Virus record (IMG/VR): IMGVR_UViG_3300009379_000005
Coordinates: 1-23,442 of that record
Source of the DNA: a virus
Direction: 5' to 3' (one strand)
DNA: 23,442 nucleotides
Positions 15,688-23,005 of this stretch are shown here, in pieces. Made by a program: the position numbers and the translations under genes. Position 1 is the first letter of the stretch. Each line of letters starts with the position of its first letter. Under the pieces are notes generated by a model. It worked only from the letters and a program-made list of their open reading frames with translations. It was not told the DNA's origin and searched no databases.

Positions 15688-16014
15688 ATGGGAAATTTAG
15701 TTGAAAGGGAAGGCCGGTTTTTAGGTTGGGAGTACACCGAAACGATGTCAGCGGGCACAAATTCCGATCCGATACCGATTCCCCCGCTGGGTAGGATCGG
15801 GACCCTGACTGCTGCACTGGTTATCACTTCCGGGGAGGGTAAAGTTCAGGTTTCCACGAGCCCAGACGCCGCTGTCGTAGCTGACACTGCGAACTGGCAG
15901 GATTGGGAGGCTGGATCCGTAACATCTACCACAGCAGATTCTCTAATGTCTCAGGTGTCAGCGGTCCGCTTCGTCCGAACCAGCGGGACCGTAACCCTCG
16001 AACTGGTGATATAG
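15688..16014 (+). CDS. Small beta-rich structural protein, probable tail-associated
   Basis: A 108-residue protein, one of three small beta proteins in the window. It has strands such as GTLTAALVITSGEGKVQVST and the ending SAVRFVRTSGTVTLELVI. The motif VRFVRTSGTVTLELV resembles small proteins in many phages that fold as a short sandwich of strands. It lacks any signal peptide or membrane segment. It starts three bases after the preceding stop, with AGGAG upstream, and is followed by the candidate tail fibre after ten bases. A virion role near the tail tip or a fibre chaperone role are both possible. Confidence 0.5.
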   Translation: MGNLVEREGRFLGWEYTETMSAGTNSDPIPIPPLGRIGTLTAALVITSGEGKVQVSTSPDAAVVADTANWQDWEAGSVTSTTADSLMSQVSAVRFVRTSGTVTLELVI

Positions 16015-16024
16015 AGGTGTCTTT

Positions 16025-17302
16025 ATGGGTATTTGGAGAAACAGTGTACCAATAACAAACCTCCGGCGGGAGATGATCATAAAAGGGAGCCTTGTAAACC
16101 CCGACGACGGCGACCTTAAATTAAGTGTCGATGAGTCAGGGCAAACATCAGTAAAAGAATACAGCACCAACGCTGAAAAATGGCTGTTTTCATCGTTCCA
16201 CATCGGTTCTGCATCTTTGCAAGCTGGTAACCAGGTTTTTGTAATGGATTCCGGAAATACTTTGGCCTATCGATTGGCCAGGGATGATGAAGAGTTCAGG
16301 TTATTGCCCTTTTACTCTTACGGAACAGGCGGGACAATAACACCATTGTCTGTGATGCGGATGTATGGCCCCCCTAATCTGGAGTTGCCCTTTCATGATG
16401 GTATTGTCGACTATCTGGCTCCTCTTGTCGACGGGGTGTACGAACATGAAGTTCCAAACCCTTACACAGCTAATTTCATGACATGGATGTTGACACATAC
16501 GATTGGAAGTGTTGTGCCGTCCGCGCCTTTGCGGATCCGTGTTTATGTAGGCGTGAGAATTGAAGATAACCTTCTTCTGGATATGGTCCTTCCCGTATCA
16601 TTGTTCGACGGTAAAACGACCGGGGACGATTTCAGTTATTATTTTTCGGAATATTATGGTGGCCCGAAGACCCCCCTCGGAGGAGAGAAAGATAAAACCT
16701 ACATTACAGTCATGGACTCTGTTTCCCCCTGGGCAATAAAAGGGGATGCCACTCAACCATATGGGAAAGTAAAGGGGCAACTGTTCGATTTTGACATGTT
16801 GGTCACCGACAATACCGTAGAGGTATCTGGCACCCTAACTCACGAGGCTCTGTCCACTTACATCGTGGATACTTCGGGGGGAGAATGCGAGATAACGATA
16901 CCTTATGGAATCGAATCTCCCTTTACGGTTCGGGACCAATCGAAAACTTTTAACGTCGCCAATAAAGCGTGCAAAATATATATAAAAGATTCCGGTGGTT
17001 CAACGATCCACTCAGCCACTCTGAACAATTATAATAAGTCTTATCACATCTACTTTGACGGGGTGGATTGGAATTATTCTATTGAGGGGGAGGGGGAAAC
17101 GGTCGCTATCGCTTCCGACCATGTGTCCTCTGTTGATTTTCCATATGAGCCACGATTGGCCGCGATCGATAAAACGGCTTCAGTGGAAAACGTAGGAAAA
17201 GTTAGATATCGCGTCACCTCGAATTCGTCCTGCATGGAAATGTGTATGCAGACCGGGGCCGATGCCTATTCATGGAAGTGTTTTCAGTTGAACACATGGT
17301 AA
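16025..17302 (+). CDS. Candidate tail fibre / receptor-binding protein
   Basis: A 425-residue protein, the last gene of the structural arm, a common place for the tail fibre. It has no membrane segment and is rich in aromatic and Gly residues. The middle contains beta segments (IRVYVGVRIEDNLLLDMVLP, DDFSYYFSEYYGGP), and the region of 270-355 (CEITIPYGIESPFTVRDQSK, CKIYIKDSGGSTIHSATL) reads as short repeating strands. The end has a Cys/Met cluster, SNSSCMEMCMQTGADAYSWKCF, which is odd for a fibre and may bind metal or form crosslinks. No lysis, lyase or chaperone motif is recognised. Function is inferred from position and composition. Confidence 0.5.
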   Translation: MGIWRNSVPITNLRREMIIKGSLVNPDDGDLKLSVDESGQTSVKEYSTNAEKWLFSSFHIGSASLQAGNQVFVMDSGNTLAYRLARDDEEFRLLPFYSYGTGGTITPLSVMRMYGPPNLELPFHDGIVDYLAPLVDGVYEHEVPNPYTANFMTWMLTHTIGSVVPSAPLRIRVYVGVRIEDNLLLDMVLPVSLFDGKTTGDDFSYYFSEYYGGPKTPLGGEKDKTYITVMDSVSPWAIKGDATQPYGKVKGQLFDFDMLVTDNTVEVSGTLTHEALSTYIVDTSGGECEITIPYGIESPFTVRDQSKTFNVANKACKIYIKDSGGSTIHSATLNNYNKSYHIYFDGVDWNYSIEGEGETVAIASDHVSSVDFPYEPRLAAIDKTASVENVGKVRYRVTSNSSCMEMCMQTGADAYSWKCFQLNTW

Positions 17303-17309
17303 CTTAAAC

Positions 17310-17342
17310 AAAAAAAGCCGGGCACCCTTTCGAGCGCCCGGC
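17310..17342 (-). terminator. Intrinsic terminator between the two converging arms (reads leftward)
   Basis: GCCGGGC (17317-17323) pairs with GCCCGGC (17336-17342). Read on the - strand, the stem is followed directly by seven T residues (complement of the A run 17310-17316), a perfect rho-independent terminator for the leftward genes. On the + strand the same stem is followed by AAACTGTTTTTA, a poor tail, so it may be only a weak terminator for the structural arm. Confidence 0.85.
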
Positions 17343-17364
17343 AAACTGTTTTTATGAAACGTGA

Positions 17365-17556
17365 CTACCTGTTTTCGTAATGATCGTCGAATCCGGTAAC
17401 GGCATTTCCATTCTCATCTTCCATACCCAGATAAAAAGATAGGATGTTTCCGTCATCGTCGGTGGTCCGGTTAACGTAGGGAGTAATTTTCCCGTCTGAG
17501 TGAAAGTCTGTAAAAAGTTCGGTGGCTGATGTGATATCTTTTTCTGTATAAAACAT
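17365..17556 (-). CDS. Small acidic protein of unknown function
   Basis: A 63-residue acidic protein (many Asp and Glu) that starts at 17556 with AAGGAG seven or so bases upstream, a strong sign that it is real. It ends 23 bases before the convergent terminator. It contains TPYVNRTTDDDGNILSFYLG and ENGNAVTGFDDHYENR, which may form two short hairpins. No known motif is seen. It is the second gene of a two-gene leftward unit with a near-consensus promoter. DNA mimicry is one possible role for such an acidic small protein, but nothing in the sequence shows it. Confidence 0.65.
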   Translation of the reverse strand: MFYTEKDITSATELFTDFHSDGKITPYVNRTTDDDGNILSFYLGMEDENGNAVTGFDDHYENR

Positions 17557-17571
17557 GGTGTTCTCCTTGTT

Positions 17572-17585
17572 GCCCGTTGCCGGGC
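17572..17585 (-). other. Short hairpin between the two small leftward genes
   Basis: GCCCG (17572-17576) pairs with CGGGC (17581-17585) around TTGC, just upstream of the ribosome site of the 63-residue gene and eight bases after the preceding stop. It is too short and has no T run for a terminator. It could influence translation of the second gene. Confidence 0.4.
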
Positions 17586-17593
17586 GATTTAGG

Positions 17594-18061
17594 TCATTTT
17601 AAGATAGAGATGAAACCACTTGCGTCCCTTTTTCGGAGGGTTTCGATAAAGGATTCTACCGAAACAGGCTTTGTGGATCCGGCACCGTTCCATTTTGTAA
17701 TCGATTCTACGAAGTATCCTTCGGTTTCGTCCTCGTCCCCTGCTGATCGACTTTCTTCCAGTTCTTCGTCCGTAAAATAATCGTTCAGGCAATCTTTAAT
17801 GTATTCTATTCTCCTGGCCTTTAACTTTTCGATGTATGCCATTTGCTTTTCCGTCCCAGCAACTTTCTTTTCCGCTATTGCCTGGATTATAGCTTGACCA
17901 TTTTTCCAGAATTCGTTTGTATTCTCGATCTCCATTTTAATCTCCTCACCTTTGTGCGCCATTGAGAGGCAGATTCCGAAAATGATCTCTGATCCTGCAC
18001 AATCCCATTTTACCGATGCTGCTTTTTTGATTGTGTGGGCTGTCTGCATGATCTTTTTCAT
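17594..18061 (-). CDS. Unknown phage protein with short conserved N-terminal motif
   Basis: A 155-residue protein starting at 18061, with GGGAG upstream in the leader from the promoter at 18102-18130. Residues 1-38 (MKKIMQTAHTIKKAASVK then IIFGICLSMAHKGE) resemble the short phage domain often seen in small recombination/replication-linked proteins, of the form M-K-x-L-M-x-x-A-H followed by a helix with G-L-C-L/A-L. Residues 69-92 (GTEKQMAYIEKLKARRIEYI) resemble a second short motif, T-E-K-Q-x-A-Y-x-x-x-I, found in several phage proteins. The C-terminal half is acidic (ESRSAGDEDETEGYF). I do not assign a function; a DNA-associated or regulatory role is possible. Confidence 0.6.
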   Translation of the reverse strand: MKKIMQTAHTIKKAASVKWDCAGSEIIFGICLSMAHKGEEIKMEIENTNEFWKNGQAIIQAIAEKKVAGTEKQMAYIEKLKARRIEYIKDCLNDYFTDEELEESRSAGDEDETEGYFVESITKWNGAGSTKPVSVESFIETLRKRDASGFISILK

Positions 18062-18101
18062 TTTCGGTCTCCCTTGTTTGTTTTTCGTTTAACTTAAAAC
18101 C

Positions 18102-18130
18102 AGAATAGCGAAACAAAAAGGGGCTGTCAA
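18102..18130 (-). promoter_or_regulatory. Sigma70-type promoter of the leftward two-gene unit
   Basis: On the - strand, TTGACA (18130-18125) is an exact -35, followed by a 17-base spacer and TATTCT (18107-18102), matching four of six positions of TATAAT. Transcription would start near 18095, leaving a leader of some 30 bases before the gene at 18061. The site lies in the 77-base gap after the resolvase gene, so it can add transcription to this unit independently of the replication operon. A partial palindrome GTTTAAC/TTAAAAC (18088-18101) lies next to the -10 and could be an operator. Confidence 0.75.
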
Positions 18131-18138
18131 CGCTTATT

Positions 18139-18678
18139 TTACTTTTTCTTCAATTTAAATTCATGAAGCGCTATCCACAGGGCATCCGCCCGGTCGACAT
18201 CCTTTTTCCTTCGGAGTTTTTCCGCAAGGTTGGGGTATTTTTCCAGGGCCAGGAGCCGGGACGCGTCCTTCCCCTTTCCGACCAATCCAATGGGGCCCTT
18301 CCACGCCTGGGGAAATACCATCACCGGATCATGCCCAGCAAGTTCAATGGCGGACAATGCCGTATAAAAAGCACCGCCGAATGAAAAAGCGCTGGCGACC
18401 CCATCTCGGGGCATGGAGTGAACTATCTCCAGGGTTACACGTTCGACCGGGTGTGGAGCATTCCTGATCCACTGAGCGAGCTTTCGAACATCTACCCTCT
18501 TCTTATGAGTCTCCTCTTTCACTTCTTTCTTTGTGGATCCTCTACCCCTCAGGACCTTCTTTATCTTCGGCTTTTTCCACTCGACGATTCTCGTCGGCAT
18601 GTCAAAGAGCCATATCTTTTCCGGGGACTCATAAAAAGCGATGGCCCCGTTTAGCCCCGGATCAATTCCGACTTTCAT
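18139..18678 (-). CDS. RuvC-like Holliday junction resolvase
   Basis: A 179-residue RNase H-fold nuclease that would cut four-way junctions and branched phage DNA before packaging. The start is ATG 18678, because it overlaps the zinc-ribbon stop as ATGA; an in-frame ATG eight codons earlier lies inside that gene. GIDPGLNGAIA holds the first Asp (Asp6), VTLEIVHSMP the Glu (Glu84), and DVDRADALWIALHE the last acidic residues (Asp162, Asp165). SFGGAFYTALSAIELAG and VFPQAWKGPIG-x(5)-KDAS are also typical. Residues 35-61 form a strongly basic insertion (KKPKIKKVLRGRGSTKKE) that is not usual at this place. It is the last gene of the replication operon. Confidence 0.85.
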   Translation of the reverse strand: MKVGIDPGLNGAIAFYESPEKIWLFDMPTRIVEWKKPKIKKVLRGRGSTKKEVKEETHKKRVDVRKLAQWIRNAPHPVERVTLEIVHSMPRDGVASAFSFGGAFYTALSAIELAGHDPVMVFPQAWKGPIGLVGKGKDASRLLALEKYPNLAEKLRRKKDVDRADALWIALHEFKLKKK

Positions 18679-18866
18679 TGAACAGCCCCGCAAATGCCGC
18701 AATGCCAGACTCCGTCCCGATAATCCATATCTCCCTGCATCCCCTCACACCCGACGACGTAACAATCTTCCGAGTCACACCATGGCTGTTCCGCCTCACA
18801 ATCGGGGAAATAAAAGTGCCCTCCAGGCGCCATTTCCATTGGGGTGTCATGCTTTTTACATTTCAT
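18675..18866 (-). CDS. Small zinc-ribbon-like protein
   Basis: A 63-residue protein with seven Cys and three His. The opening CKKH (Cys3, His6), the middle cluster at Cys23, Cys30, Cys35 and Cys40, and the closing WHCGICGAVQ (Cys56, Cys59) suggest one or two zinc sites. It starts with AAGGTGG ten or so bases ahead of the ATG, 12 bases after the ligase gene, and its stop overlaps the resolvase start (ATGA), so the gene is real and coupled. It may be a DNA-binding or protein-contact partner for the ligase or the resolvase; this is inferred from position only. It has no other recognised domain. Confidence 0.7.
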   Translation of the reverse strand: MKCKKHDTPMEMAPGGHFYFPDCEAEQPWCDSEDCYVVGCEGMQGDMDYRDGVWHCGICGAVQ

Positions 18867-18878
18867 TTTTCCACCTTT

Positions 18879-20174
18879 TTAATCTGTATTGACTTCATTT
18901 TTATCTAACCTCCATCCTTTAAATCTTGGCTGCCTCATAGAACCGACCTTTGTCTTTTCCTTGAACTCAATTTCAGCTATCATACCCTGAAAATTGTCGG
19001 CGTTCGCCCACAGATAACACCTTCGTCTGCGCTCATATGCACCCTGGGTTCCGTATTTTTTTAACATTTTTCGGGTCTGGCCAGGGGATAATTCCCCGAA
19101 AGGTTTCTCCACGAACCCGGTGCCAACCTTTACCTCGTGGCCGCAGAACTCGACCACCATTTTACCCATGGACCCAAGAAACTTACCCTTCCCCTCCTCG
19201 AAATAAAGAACCCGGCAATCGGCTGACTTTACAGGACACATCCGACACCAGTCCATGGAACGGGCATCCCGATAGTCATGCTTAATTTTATAGACCACAA
19301 GACCCTCTTCCCCGGCGGAAAGGGCTTCCTCGTAAAAGGAGGCAAGCTCCTTTTCATTGGTGCATGTCCGGTGCTCCACGACCTTTACATGGTCCGTTTC
19401 CTCTATGTTTTCCCGCATAAACTTTAATCGAGTGAGCTTGCCTCCCTGGACATTGGGAACGTCGAATATCCAAAACACGGCGTCGGGCGTCTCCGCGTGG
19501 TTGCGGACTTTTCCGGATCCCTCATCAAAGATCATCCCTGGGATAACAACCTCTCCATCCTTTTCAAAAGGATACTGGTCAAGCTCTTCCTCAAGGTGTG
19601 ACATCCCTTTTAAAGAGTGACCGGCCCGTGTCTGGATCCTCGACTCTCCATAGGCCACCCGCCCCCTGGTCCCGTCTTTCTTGATGGCGGCGACCACGGG
19701 ATAAACCACCTTTTCGATATCAAGGGTTTTGCACAACATGATGGGGGGTTTGTCCGCTCCGTTGTCGGCTGTCTTGATCAGCCCTGGGAAAGCCCTGTTT
19801 ATCCCCTTGACACCGACCCCAAGGTGCAGATCCTTGCTCAAAATACACCTGAATAGGTCGATGCTATCCGGGGTCAAGGTGACGAGATAGTCACAAACAA
19901 CCTCAAAAGCGGCATTCCCGGAAAGTTCCCTTTTATGGAGATCAAGGAGAATGGCTCGCCCCTCGGGATCAATATTACCGTTTTCGAAAAAGAGTGTTCC
20001 TCCGTCTTCATTAGGAATCCCAAAAACTCTTGGAACCTTATCTCCGGTCATGTAGAATTTTATGAACGGATCATAGGCCAGACGGAGAAGGTTTTTTATC
20101 TCCGGGTGTGTTTTCATGGCCTCGATCTGGGCGTTTCCCGACAAAGCTCGTAATTCATTAATCGTATTTATCAT
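18879..20174 (-). CDS. ATP-dependent DNA ligase
   Basis: A 431-residue ligase that seals nicks with ATP through a lysyl-AMP intermediate. Motif I is AAIKKDGTRGRV, with the nucleotide-binding Lys at about residue 165. DGEVVIPGM (about 206-214) is motif III. FWIFDVP and EEGLVVYK (about 289-296) follow as motifs IIIa and IV, and CPVKSADCRV (Lys at about 316) as motif V. The C-terminal segment has an OB-like domain (MVVEFCGHEVKVGTGF). The helical N-terminal 120 residues resemble those of T7/T4-related enzymes. ATG 20174 is chosen because it overlaps the polymerase stop (ATGA) and follows AAGGGAG by five bases; a GTG at 20180 is less likely. Its partners are polymerase and resolvase, a nick-sealing role in phage replication. 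Confidence 0.92.
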   Translation of the reverse strand: MINTINELRALSGNAQIEAMKTHPEIKNLLRLAYDPFIKFYMTGDKVPRVFGIPNEDGGTLFFENGNIDPEGRAILLDLHKRELSGNAAFEVVCDYLVTLTPDSIDLFRCILSKDLHLGVGVKGINRAFPGLIKTADNGADKPPIMLCKTLDIEKVVYPVVAAIKKDGTRGRVAYGESRIQTRAGHSLKGMSHLEEELDQYPFEKDGEVVIPGMIFDEGSGKVRNHAETPDAVFWIFDVPNVQGGKLTRLKFMRENIEETDHVKVVEHRTCTNEKELASFYEEALSAGEEGLVVYKIKHDYRDARSMDWCRMCPVKSADCRVLYFEEGKGKFLGSMGKMVVEFCGHEVKVGTGFVEKPFGELSPGQTRKMLKKYGTQGAYERRRRCYLWANADNFQGMIAEIEFKEKTKVGSMRQPRFKGWRLDKNEVNTD

Positions 20175-23005
20175 GTCCACTCCCTTGTTATTTTTTTAAT
20201 GTTTTCAACGAAAAGTATTCCCCAACCGTTTATCTTTTTTCCATGGATCATATACCAGTCTTTCTCCTCTTTCCCTCTTTCCGCAATTTCCTTTCCAAAC
20301 CGGAGATAATCTTGACGCTTTATCTTTACCACCATTTCCCCGGTATCATCCTCAAGTCGCAAATTAATGGATTGGGAATCTTTTGTCAAGTACTTTCCAC
20401 CCCTTTGTGAAACTTTTTCCGGGGCGTTCTCGTCTTTCATCTGTTTAAAGAGCAAACACCCGATAAAAGTAAAGGTGCCGTCACCCTTGCAATCCTTGAT
20501 ATAATGGATGGCACCATTCAGCCCGTGGGCCTGGGGGTTTTCGTATATGTCCCCGTATACCTCCCGACCTGGCCACAGATACTTAAATGGAGTGATACCG
20601 GAAGATACAGCTTTTTCAATTGCGGGGGTTAGTTTCGACCCATCTCTCCTGGCTTTTAAGACCTTATTTGCCTTTGCTGGGCCCATTCCATCGATCGAAC
20701 ATAAACCGCCGTATATAACCCCATCATGGACCGTCCACGCCCTATCTGATCGTTCCCGATCAAAGTGGCACCACTGGAGATCGTCTTTTTCAACCCCGTC
20801 TCTCAATATCTTCCTTGCCGACATGTTATTTTTTGCATTATTGAGGTTTGCGACAACAAACTCAAGCGGGTGATGGGCCTTCATGTACGCACAAAGGTAT
20901 GAAATAAGCCCGTAGCAGACGGAATGTGACTTATTGAAGGCATAACCACCCATAGTTTGTATGCCTTCCCAAACAATATTTGCAGCCTCTTCAGTGTCGC
21001 CATTATTGACAGCTCCGGAAATGAATTTTTCTTTAAAAGCCGAGAAGAACTCTGCCCCCATGGATTTTGATACACCTTTTCGGAGCTTACCGCATTCCCC
21101 CCAAGAGAATTTTCCATATCTCCTGGCAAGCTCCAGCATGGTTTCCTGATAGATGATCATTCCGAAAGTCTTTTTACAGATCTCTATTACCAGGGGGTGG
21201 TCTGATAGTTGGGTCACAGGGGCAGCTCCCCGACGGACCCGGCAGAACTTTACTGCTGCACCTGACCCCATGGGACCGGGGCGACCGATGGCGCACAAGG
21301 CGGAAATATCTTCCAGGGATTCGATTGGCATGCTATTCGCGAGACCTTGGACCGCTGATCCTTCGAATTGAAAAATACCATCATAGCGGTGGTCTGCGAA
21401 CACCCTAAATGCTCCAGGATCATCGAGGGGGATTTCATAAAGCCAATCATAGGGCTTTCCTATTTGGTCGCAAACGTGGGCCAAAATGGTCATGGTTCGA
21501 AGACCCAGCGCGTCAATTTTCAGGAGGTTGACCACCTCTGCATCTTTTTTATCCACCATTGCGATTCTGGCATTTTTTACGGACAAGATACCGGCATATT
21601 TCGAAATTGGAGAATTGCAAACGATTATAGCCGCCGCATGAACCCCGGTGTGGGATGGGTGCCCCTCTATCTTTGCGACGGGGATCATCCGGGGAAACTC
21701 TTTGGCGAACCTTTTTCCGATATCAGACTTTTCAAAAAAATCATCAATGGTTTTATTTTTCCGAGAGTCACCGGCGGAACCCTCCGGGATGGATTCTTTT
21801 ATTTCGTCGGTGGCTTCGAAAGGCAATTTTAGAGCCTTCGAGAAAAGGTTTATTGCGGATTTCGGTTTCAGGAGACCGACGGTTCCGAGCTGGGCCACGT
21901 TTTGTTCCCCGTATTTTCTTGAAAGATACTTCATAACAAGATGTCTCTTGTCGTCCTGGAAATCAATATCAATATCAGGGGCATCGAAACGACCCGGATC
22001 GAGAAACCTCTCAAAGAACAGGTTAAAAACTATTGGGTCCACCGTGGTGATCCCCATGAGATAACATACCAGCGACCCAGCGGCCGAACCACGCCCAGGG
22101 CCTACGGCCATTTTCGTTTTCGAGTATCGGATAAGATCCGCAGTTACGAGGAAATAATCGACATAATCCTTCTTTTTAATGAGGTCAATTTCCCGGTGGT
22201 ACCTGTCCCGGTATTCCCCTGGGTTCGTGATATCTACCCCCAGGATCTTTGCTCCTTTTTCACACCAAATGTCGATCTTGTCTTTTCCAACATATTTCAC
22301 CATGGGGGCGAACGGAAGCTCGACGTTGCACTCTTCATTTAACACCTGTAGGTTTCGGAACGCTTCAGCGCTGGGGCACGTATTCAACCATTCCCTGGGT
22401 GTCGGGATGTGCATCATAGTCGTGCGCCTCTCTCTCTTCCGATCGGCGGCGAACGGTTCATAAACGGGCTTGTCCCAGGGGTCCAAATAAAAATTGTCTA
22501 TGGATGCGATCAAAGGGGCCTCTGAAGCCTTCCATATGCTGGCTGGTATATGCGGGCCGACTTCCTGGTAAACATTGCCATGTGGCATCAAATCCCAGTC
22601 AGGAGCAATACCCGAGAACATGACCACGGAAGGTGAAAGGTTCTGAATATCACTGTATTCGAGGAGGTTCTGGAAGTAAAACTTTTTCCCGGAGATATTA
22701 ACCAGTTCGTAAATTTCCGCCAGCCCGTGGGAATCTTTCGCGATAAACGTCATCTCATTAACTTTATGTCTCCTGTTCTTCGTCTCCCGGATGTGCGCCA
22801 GGTCGTTAACGACGTGAAGCCGCACCCCGTATATGGGTTTTATCTCGGCTTTATCACAGGCTTTTTTCCACCTGACGTGCCCGAAGGTGTTATTTCTGTC
22901 CGCCATTCCTCCGGACGTGCCGAACCTGGCAAGTTTTTCCGCCACCTGGTCCAGGTGTCCGTAAACTTGCCCGAAAGTGTATCCTGTTTTTACATTAATC
23001 CACAC
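20171..23005 (-). CDS. dnaE: DNA polymerase III alpha-type replicative polymerase (short, phage form)
   Basis: A 944-residue family C polymerase. The palm holds GPGRGSAAGSL (302-312), PDIDIDF (343-349, Asp346 and Asp348) and KIDALGL (Asp498), the three catalytic acids of this family. CAIGRPGPM (571-579), FGMIIYQE (614-621) and FNKSHSVCYGL (690-700) are further family marks. Residues 764-786 (IYGGLCSIDGMGPAKANK) form the helix-hairpin-helix. Residues 845-940 look like an OB fold, and there is no tau-binding tail; E. coli alpha is about 1160 residues. The N-terminal PHP domain has INVKTGYTFGQ where a histidine-rich motif is usual. The start is GTG 23005, one base over the preceding TAG, with GGAGGGG upstream. 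The gene symbol is by similarity only. Confidence 0.92.
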   Translation of the reverse strand: MWINVKTGYTFGQVYGHLDQVAEKLARFGTSGGMADRNNTFGHVRWKKACDKAEIKPIYGVRLHVVNDLAHIRETKNRRHKVNEMTFIAKDSHGLAEIYELVNISGKKFYFQNLLEYSDIQNLSPSVVMFSGIAPDWDLMPHGNVYQEVGPHIPASIWKASEAPLIASIDNFYLDPWDKPVYEPFAADRKRERRTTMMHIPTPREWLNTCPSAEAFRNLQVLNEECNVELPFAPMVKYVGKDKIDIWCEKGAKILGVDITNPGEYRDRYHREIDLIKKKDYVDYFLVTADLIRYSKTKMAVGPGRGSAAGSLVCYLMGITTVDPIVFNLFFERFLDPGRFDAPDIDIDFQDDKRHLVMKYLSRKYGEQNVAQLGTVGLLKPKSAINLFSKALKLPFEATDEIKESIPEGSAGDSRKNKTIDDFFEKSDIGKRFAKEFPRMIPVAKIEGHPSHTGVHAAAIIVCNSPISKYAGILSVKNARIAMVDKKDAEVVNLLKIDALGLRTMTILAHVCDQIGKPYDWLYEIPLDDPGAFRVFADHRYDGIFQFEGSAVQGLANSMPIESLEDISALCAIGRPGPMGSGAAVKFCRVRRGAAPVTQLSDHPLVIEICKKTFGMIIYQETMLELARRYGKFSWGECGKLRKGVSKSMGAEFFSAFKEKFISGAVNNGDTEEAANIVWEGIQTMGGYAFNKSHSVCYGLISYLCAYMKAHHPLEFVVANLNNAKNNMSARKILRDGVEKDDLQWCHFDRERSDRAWTVHDGVIYGGLCSIDGMGPAKANKVLKARRDGSKLTPAIEKAVSSGITPFKYLWPGREVYGDIYENPQAHGLNGAIHYIKDCKGDGTFTFIGCLLFKQMKDENAPEKVSQRGGKYLTKDSQSINLRLEDDTGEMVVKIKRQDYLRFGKEIAERGKEEKDWYMIHGKKINGWGILFVENIKKITREWT

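Noticed and set aside
18679-18702. Upstream ATG adding eight residues to the RuvC-like protein
   Set aside because: ATG 18678 overlaps the zinc-ribbon stop (ATGA) and begins directly at the conserved GIDPG strand.
20175-20180. GTG start of the ligase two codons before ATG 20174
   Set aside because: The ribosome site AAGGGAG overlaps the GTG, while the ATG has proper spacing and the ATGA overlap with the polymerase stop.
21368-22342. + strand frames of 90-154 codons opposite the polymerase gene
   Set aside because: They lie antisense to clearly conserved polymerase motifs and have no convincing start signals.
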